Assembly: GCA_004375875.1 (NCBI GenBank)
Contig: SOKE01000030.1
Coordinates: 1-64,000, forward strand
Length of the DNA: 64,000 nt
From: Candidatus Babelota bacterium
GTDB taxonomy: Bacteria > Babelota > Babeliae > Babelales > Vermiphilaceae
Direction: 5' to 3'
Shown: positions 63,518 to 64,000 of the stretch, one piece after another
Layout: every line of letters begins with the position of its first letter
How positions within the stretch are numbered: position 1 is the stretch's first letter
Translations under genes and position numbers: made by a program
The notes under the pieces: model-generated
Databases searched by the model: none
What the model saw: only the letters and a program-made list of their open reading frames with translations
What the model was told of the DNA's origin: nothing

Positions 63518-64000
63518 ATGTTCCTCAGGTAGTTATTGTTGGTCGGGTAAATGTTGGCAAATCAAGTTTGTTTAATCGTTTGTCTGTCAAGGTAAAAAGC
63601 TTAACACTTGAATATGCGGGCGTAACACGTGATTTTATAAAAGATCGTGTCTGCTGGGAAGATTGTTGTTTTGATCTGATTGATACTGGTGGTGTGTCTC
63701 TTAAAAAAACTGATGATCCTATCTTGGAAAAAATTCGTCAGATAGTTGAATCGTTAATTGAGAAGGCAGATCTTGTATTGTTTGTCTGTGATGGTACTGT
63801 TGGTGTGTTGCCAGAAGATCAAGTAATTGCAAAAATATTGCACAAACTTGGCAAAAAAACAATTGTGATTGTAAATAAGATTGATAATAAGCTTTCTGAA
63901 GAACATTTACATGAATTTCCTCGATTGGGTTTTTCAACTATTGTTCATGTTTCGGCGCAACATGGGCTTGGTATTAGTGATCTGCTTGATGCTCTTGTGC
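63514..64000 (+). CDS. der: GTPase Der (EngA), 5' part cut by the window edge
   Basis: The ATG at 63514 overlaps the dnaX stop (ATGA), so the two are coupled. The first 162 residues are a GTPase domain: VIVGRVNVGKSSLFNRLS (G1, with Val where Der normally has Pro), GVTRDF (G2), DLIDTGG (G3) and IVNKID (G4). The ADLVLFVCDG segment is typical of Der, a ribosome-assembly GTPase with two G domains. The second domain lies outside the window. Confidence 0.92.
   Translation, partial: MNVPQVVIVGRVNVGKSSLFNRLSVKVKSLTLEYAGVTRDFIKDRVCWEDCCFDLIDTGGVSLKKTDDPILEKIRQIVESLIEKADLVLFVCDGTVGVLPEDQVIAKILHKLGKKTIVIVNKIDNKLSEEHLHEFPRLGFSTIVHVSAQHGLGISDLLDALV

Overview
The window is an AT-rich bacterial chromosome segment. 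It looks like the reduced genome of an obligate intracellular or host-dependent bacterium. Two ADP/ATP-translocase-type nucleotide carriers, two eukaryote-like cytosolic-phospholipase-A2-type enzymes, a chagasin-type cysteine protease inhibitor, an exported kinase-like protein and many small signal-peptide proteins of no known family point that way. The mix, including a complete peptidoglycan precursor gene (murA) and a TonB-like protein, fits Candidatus Dependentiae (TM6), endosymbionts of amoebae and other protists. That placement is inferred from gene content, not tested.

Layout. 1-775: 3' end of a 23S rRNA, a 5S rRNA and a terminator. 1086-3718: an exported lactate/malate dehydrogenase-like enzyme facing a NhaC-family antiporter. 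About 3.9-10.2 kb: an accessory and partly decayed region with small unknown genes, two PIN-like proteins, a truncated copy of one of them, a treble-clef zinc-finger remnant, and a dispersed repeat just behind four genes. 10.2-18 kb: a dicarboxylate symporter-like protein, a broken secreted ORF, radA, murA, atpG, a YacP-like nuclease and tsaE. 17.4-20.7 kb: three exported proteins, one kinase-like and two coiled-coil. 20.9-25.9 kb: two DedA/VTT proteins, a UDP-galactopyranose-mutase-like flavoenzyme, a sugar-nucleotide epimerase and dnaJ. 26-36 kb: nurA-sufU, an exported HAD phosphatase, a TonB-like protein, mpg, tilS and gyrB. 36-42 kb: tadA, a DksA/TraR protein, tRNA-Thr, rpsI, glmS, ctpA, an FtsB-like protein and sod. 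42.2-44.7 kb: a tandem family of small secreted proteins. 44.9-56.8 kb: lysS, two cPLA2-like genes, recJ, cmk, the chagasin-like inhibitor, two lysine-rich lipoproteins and lon. 57.4-64 kb: two nucleotide transporters, rpsB, tRNA-Ser, dnaX and the start of der.

How it fits together. The housekeeping genes are dispersed rather than in classic operons (rpsI without rplM, atpG without other ATP synthase genes). ATP import is provided for by the transporter pair, and a large share of genes encode exported or membrane proteins likely to face the host. The most striking single observation is a GlmS whose N-terminal catalytic cysteine is replaced by serine although the rest of the glutaminase domain looks intact. 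Others are a signal-peptide dehydrogenase with an arginine at the lactate/malate specificity position, the repeat-tagged accessory genes at 4-9 kb, and the tandem cPLA2-like pair with intact catalytic residues.
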